From positions 230,933 through 294,932 of the forward strand of contig NZ_JAEUXJ010000003.1 in the NCBI RefSeq assembly GCF_016775475.1: 64,000 nucleotides of DNA. Direction: 5' to 3'. This document shows positions 62,215 to 64,000 of the stretch, piece after piece. Below the pieces are notes generated by a model. That model was not told where the DNA came from and searched no databases. It saw only the letters and a program-made list of their open reading frames with translations. A program made the position numbers and the translations under genes. Source of the stretch: Belnapia mucosa (GTDB lineage Bacteria > Pseudomonadota > Alphaproteobacteria > Acetobacterales > Acetobacteraceae). The first letter of the stretch is position 1. Every line of letters starts with the position of its first letter.

Positions 62215-63626
62215 GCGCGGGGCTGCTGGGGGAAGCGCATCGCCTGGCGGCCGCCGGCGAGGCGGCGGAGGCGCTGGCGCTGTATGACCAAGTGCTGGCC
62301 GGCGACCCGGCCGCGGCGGATGCGGCGAACAATGCCGGCGTGCTGCTGCGCCGCCGGGGTGCGGAGGAGGAGGCGCTCCGCCGCTACCGCCAGGCCCTGG
62401 CCGCCGAGCCGGGCCATGCCGATGCCGGCTGGAATCTGGGCCGGCTGCTGCTCGAGCGCGGTGAGGCGGATGAGGCCTTCCTGCATCTCCGCCGTGCCGC
62501 GGCGCTGCGGCCGGGCTGGGAACGCTGGCATGGGCTCGGCCGCGCCTGCCAGGCGCGCGGCGACCTCGCCGGGGCCGAGGCGGCCTATGCCCGGGCGCTG
62601 GCGACACGGCCGGAGGCGGTGGAGACGCTGAACAACCTCGCCACAACGCATCAGGCCGCCGGCAGGCCGGCAGCGGCGCTCCCCTTGCTGGAGCGCGCCC
62701 TGGCCCTGGCGCCGGGCCATGCCGATATCCGCTACAATCGCGCCCTGCTGCTCCTGCTGCTCGGCCGCTGGGCCGAGGGCTGGCGCGAGCATGAAGGACG
62801 CTGGCGGGCACCCGGCTTCGCCTCGCCCCGGCGGCACCTGGCGAGCCCGGCCTGGGATGGGCGGCCGATCGAGGGCAGGCTGCTGCTGCATTGGGAGCAG
62901 GGGCTGGGCGATACGATCCAGTTCCTCCGCTATGCCGAGGCGGCACGGGCCCGCTGCGGCGAGTTGCTGATCGAGGTGCAGCCGCCCCTGCTGCCGCTGC
63001 TGCGGGGTTGGGCGGGCGCCTTCGCCGCCGGCGATCCGGTGCCGCCGCATGAGGCGCATGCGCCGCTGCTGAGCCTGCCGCATCTGCTGGGCGAGGCGGA
63101 GCCGCGGCCGGGGCCGGCCTATCTCGCCGCCGATCCGGCGCGGGCCGCGGCCTGGGCGGCGCGCCTTTGCCAGGGACCGCGCGCCGGGCTGGTCTGGGCC
63201 GGCAATCCGCGCCACCTGAATGACCGCAACCGCTCGCTTCCTGTGGCGGTTCTGGCGCCGCTGCTGGCGCAACCGGGTCGACGCTGGATCTCGCTGCAGG
63301 TCGGGCCACGCGCTGCGGATATCGCCGCGGCCGGGCTCGACGGCGTGCTGCAGGATGTCGCGCCGGCGCTGACCGATTTCGCCGAGACGGCGGCGGCGCT
63401 GGCCCAGCTCGATCTGCTGGTCACCGTGGATACGGCGGTGGCGCATCTCGCCGGCGCGATGGGAGTGGAATGCTGGCTGCTGCTGCCTTTCGCGCCGGAT
63501 TGGCGCTGGGGCCTGCTGGGCGAGCGTAGCCCCTGGTATCCCTCGCTGCGGCTGTTCCGCCAGCCGGCACCGGGCGATTCGGCCGGGTTGCTGCCGGCGC
63601 TCTGCGATTCGCTCCGCCGCCGTTAA
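62211..63626 (+). CDS. TPR protein with C-terminal glycosyltransferase domain, second copy
   Basis: The 471-aa protein has about five TPR repeats (residues 8-170: AEALALYDQVLAGDPAAADA, EALRRYRQALAAEPGHADA) and the same transferase-like C-terminal half as the gene at 59187: GRLLLHWEQGLGDTIQFLRYAEAARARC, GLVWAGNPRHLNDRNRS, SLQVGPRAADIAAAG and LDLLVTVDTAVAHLAGAMG. It is a paralogue of that gene but with fewer repeats. The start overlaps the methyltransferase stop by 4 bp. It is followed by 101 bp and the repeat-protein start. Confidence 0.85.
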   Translation: MSAGLLGEAHRLAAAGEAAEALALYDQVLAGDPAAADAANNAGVLLRRRGAEEEALRRYRQALAAEPGHADAGWNLGRLLLERGEADEAFLHLRRAAALRPGWERWHGLGRACQARGDLAGAEAAYARALATRPEAVETLNNLATTHQAAGRPAAALPLLERALALAPGHADIRYNRALLLLLLGRWAEGWREHEGRWRAPGFASPRRHLASPAWDGRPIEGRLLLHWEQGLGDTIQFLRYAEAARARCGELLIEVQPPLLPLLRGWAGAFAAGDPVPPHEAHAPLLSLPHLLGEAEPRPGPAYLAADPARAAAWAARLCQGPRAGLVWAGNPRHLNDRNRSLPVAVLAPLLAQPGRRWISLQVGPRAADIAAAGLDGVLQDVAPALTDFAETAAALAQLDLLVTVDTAVAHLAGAMGVECWLLLPFAPDWRWGLLGERSPWYPSLRLFRQPAPGDSAGLLPALCDSLRRR

Positions 63627-63727
63627 GCCGGCGGTTACCCCGGCGGGTGTAGCACGGGGCCACGGTCCAAATCGGACCACCGCTCGGCAATAGGCCGGTC
63701 TCTGCAATATCTCGGCAGGAAACCGCC

Positions 63728-64000
63728 ATGTCCGGCACCGTGACGCTTGGGAATTCCGTCAACATCATCACCCTGGCCGGCTTTACCAGCCTGGTCGGTG
63801 GGTCGATGGCCGATACAGTCGCAGTCACCGGCGCGCTGTCGGGATCGACGGTCGATCTCGGCGGTGGCTTAGACAAGCTGACGCTCGGCAATGGCGGCTA
63901 TACGCTGACCATCAGCAATGCGGAGACCATCACCAGCGGCACCGGCGCCGATGACGTCACCCTCGGCGCCGCCGTCTCGGGCGCCACCATCAACCTCGGC
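63728..64000 (+). CDS. N-terminal part of a Gly/Asp-rich beta-repeat protein, truncated by window end
   Basis: The first 91 codons are present; the gene continues beyond the window. The ATG follows AGGAAA at a good distance. There is no signal peptide: the N terminus MSGTVTLGNSVNIITLAGFTS enters directly a repeat such as SGSTVDLGGGLDKLTLGNGGYTLTIS and SNAETITSGTGADDVTLGA. The GG/GXDXL-like, NAETI...GTGADDVTLG pattern resembles RTX or related calcium-binding beta-roll and adhesin repeats, typical of long type I-secreted proteins. It may be the substrate of the upstream glycosyltransferases; this is inference. Confidence 0.8.
   Translation, partial: MSGTVTLGNSVNIITLAGFTSLVGGSMADTVAVTGALSGSTVDLGGGLDKLTLGNGGYTLTISNAETITSGTGADDVTLGAAVSGATINLG

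Overview
The window is a very GC-rich, tightly packed piece of a bacterial chromosome. The gene content fits an alphaproteobacterium, most likely of the Acetobacteraceae (Roseomonas-like). The supporting signs are Bug-type receptors, a ChvI regulator next to ATP-dependent pckA, a cyoABCD quinol oxidase, an HisN-type histidinol phosphatase, a stand-alone prephenate dehydratase, and many ATGA/GTGA start-stop overlaps. This assignment is inferred from gene families and composition, not from a database search.

Layout, left to right. 1-6.9 kb: end of a DedA/YqaA-like gene, three solute receptors without transporters (two are paralogous Bug proteins flanking a PxpA-like lactamase), a GNAT acetyltransferase, an unrecognised 492-aa membrane protein and an alpha/beta hydrolase. 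7.3-12.5 kb: one operon with an Rrf2/IscR regulator, two tandem cysteine desulfurases, a [2Fe-2S] ferredoxin, a TenA protein, MnmA and a small coiled-coil protein, ending against a tRNA with a CAT anticodon. 12.7-17.2 kb: a surface polysaccharide cassette (ABC-2 permease, KpsT-type ATPase, double GT2 protein, RgpF-like protein). 17.4-20.7 kb: an M17 aminopeptidase with a codon-use break, a MarR regulator, a GhrA-like reductase and a membrane protein. 20.7-28 kb: hisN-yejA-yejB and yejE-yejF, separated by an opposite-strand GntR gene, then pheA.

28.9-33.2 kb: a uracil-DNA-glycosylase-like protein, chvI without an adjacent chvG, a HugZ-like flavin/haem-binding-family protein, pckA and a DUF2237 protein. 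33.2-37.1 kb: cyoABCD. 37.2-43.2 kb: a leftward gene train of a cupin, an intradiol ring-cleavage dioxygenase and a complete branched-chain-type ABC importer. 43.3-49.3 kb: hflX, an MFS exporter, an aldo/keto reductase, a patatin, an orphan DUF4255 protein and two tiny disordered proteins. 49.3-57.2 kb: a CACHE-PAS-GGDEF diguanylate cyclase, tRNA-Leu(TAA), a trypsin-like protease, radC, map, a methyltransferase, a lipoprotein and two tandem TerC proteins.

57.3-64 kb: purB, a YYAPPP-repeat protein, then a rightward train of a TPR-glycosyltransferase, a double methyltransferase and a second TPR-glycosyltransferase, followed by the start of a glycine/aspartate-rich beta-repeat protein that runs off the window.

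The best candidates for something new are the terminal glycosyltransferase/methyltransferase train before the repeat protein, the isc-TenA-MnmA sulfur operon, the ring-cleavage-enzyme/ABC-importer operon, and the split yej operon with its candidate GntR operator. No CRISPR array, insertion sequence, prophage or recognised defence system was found.
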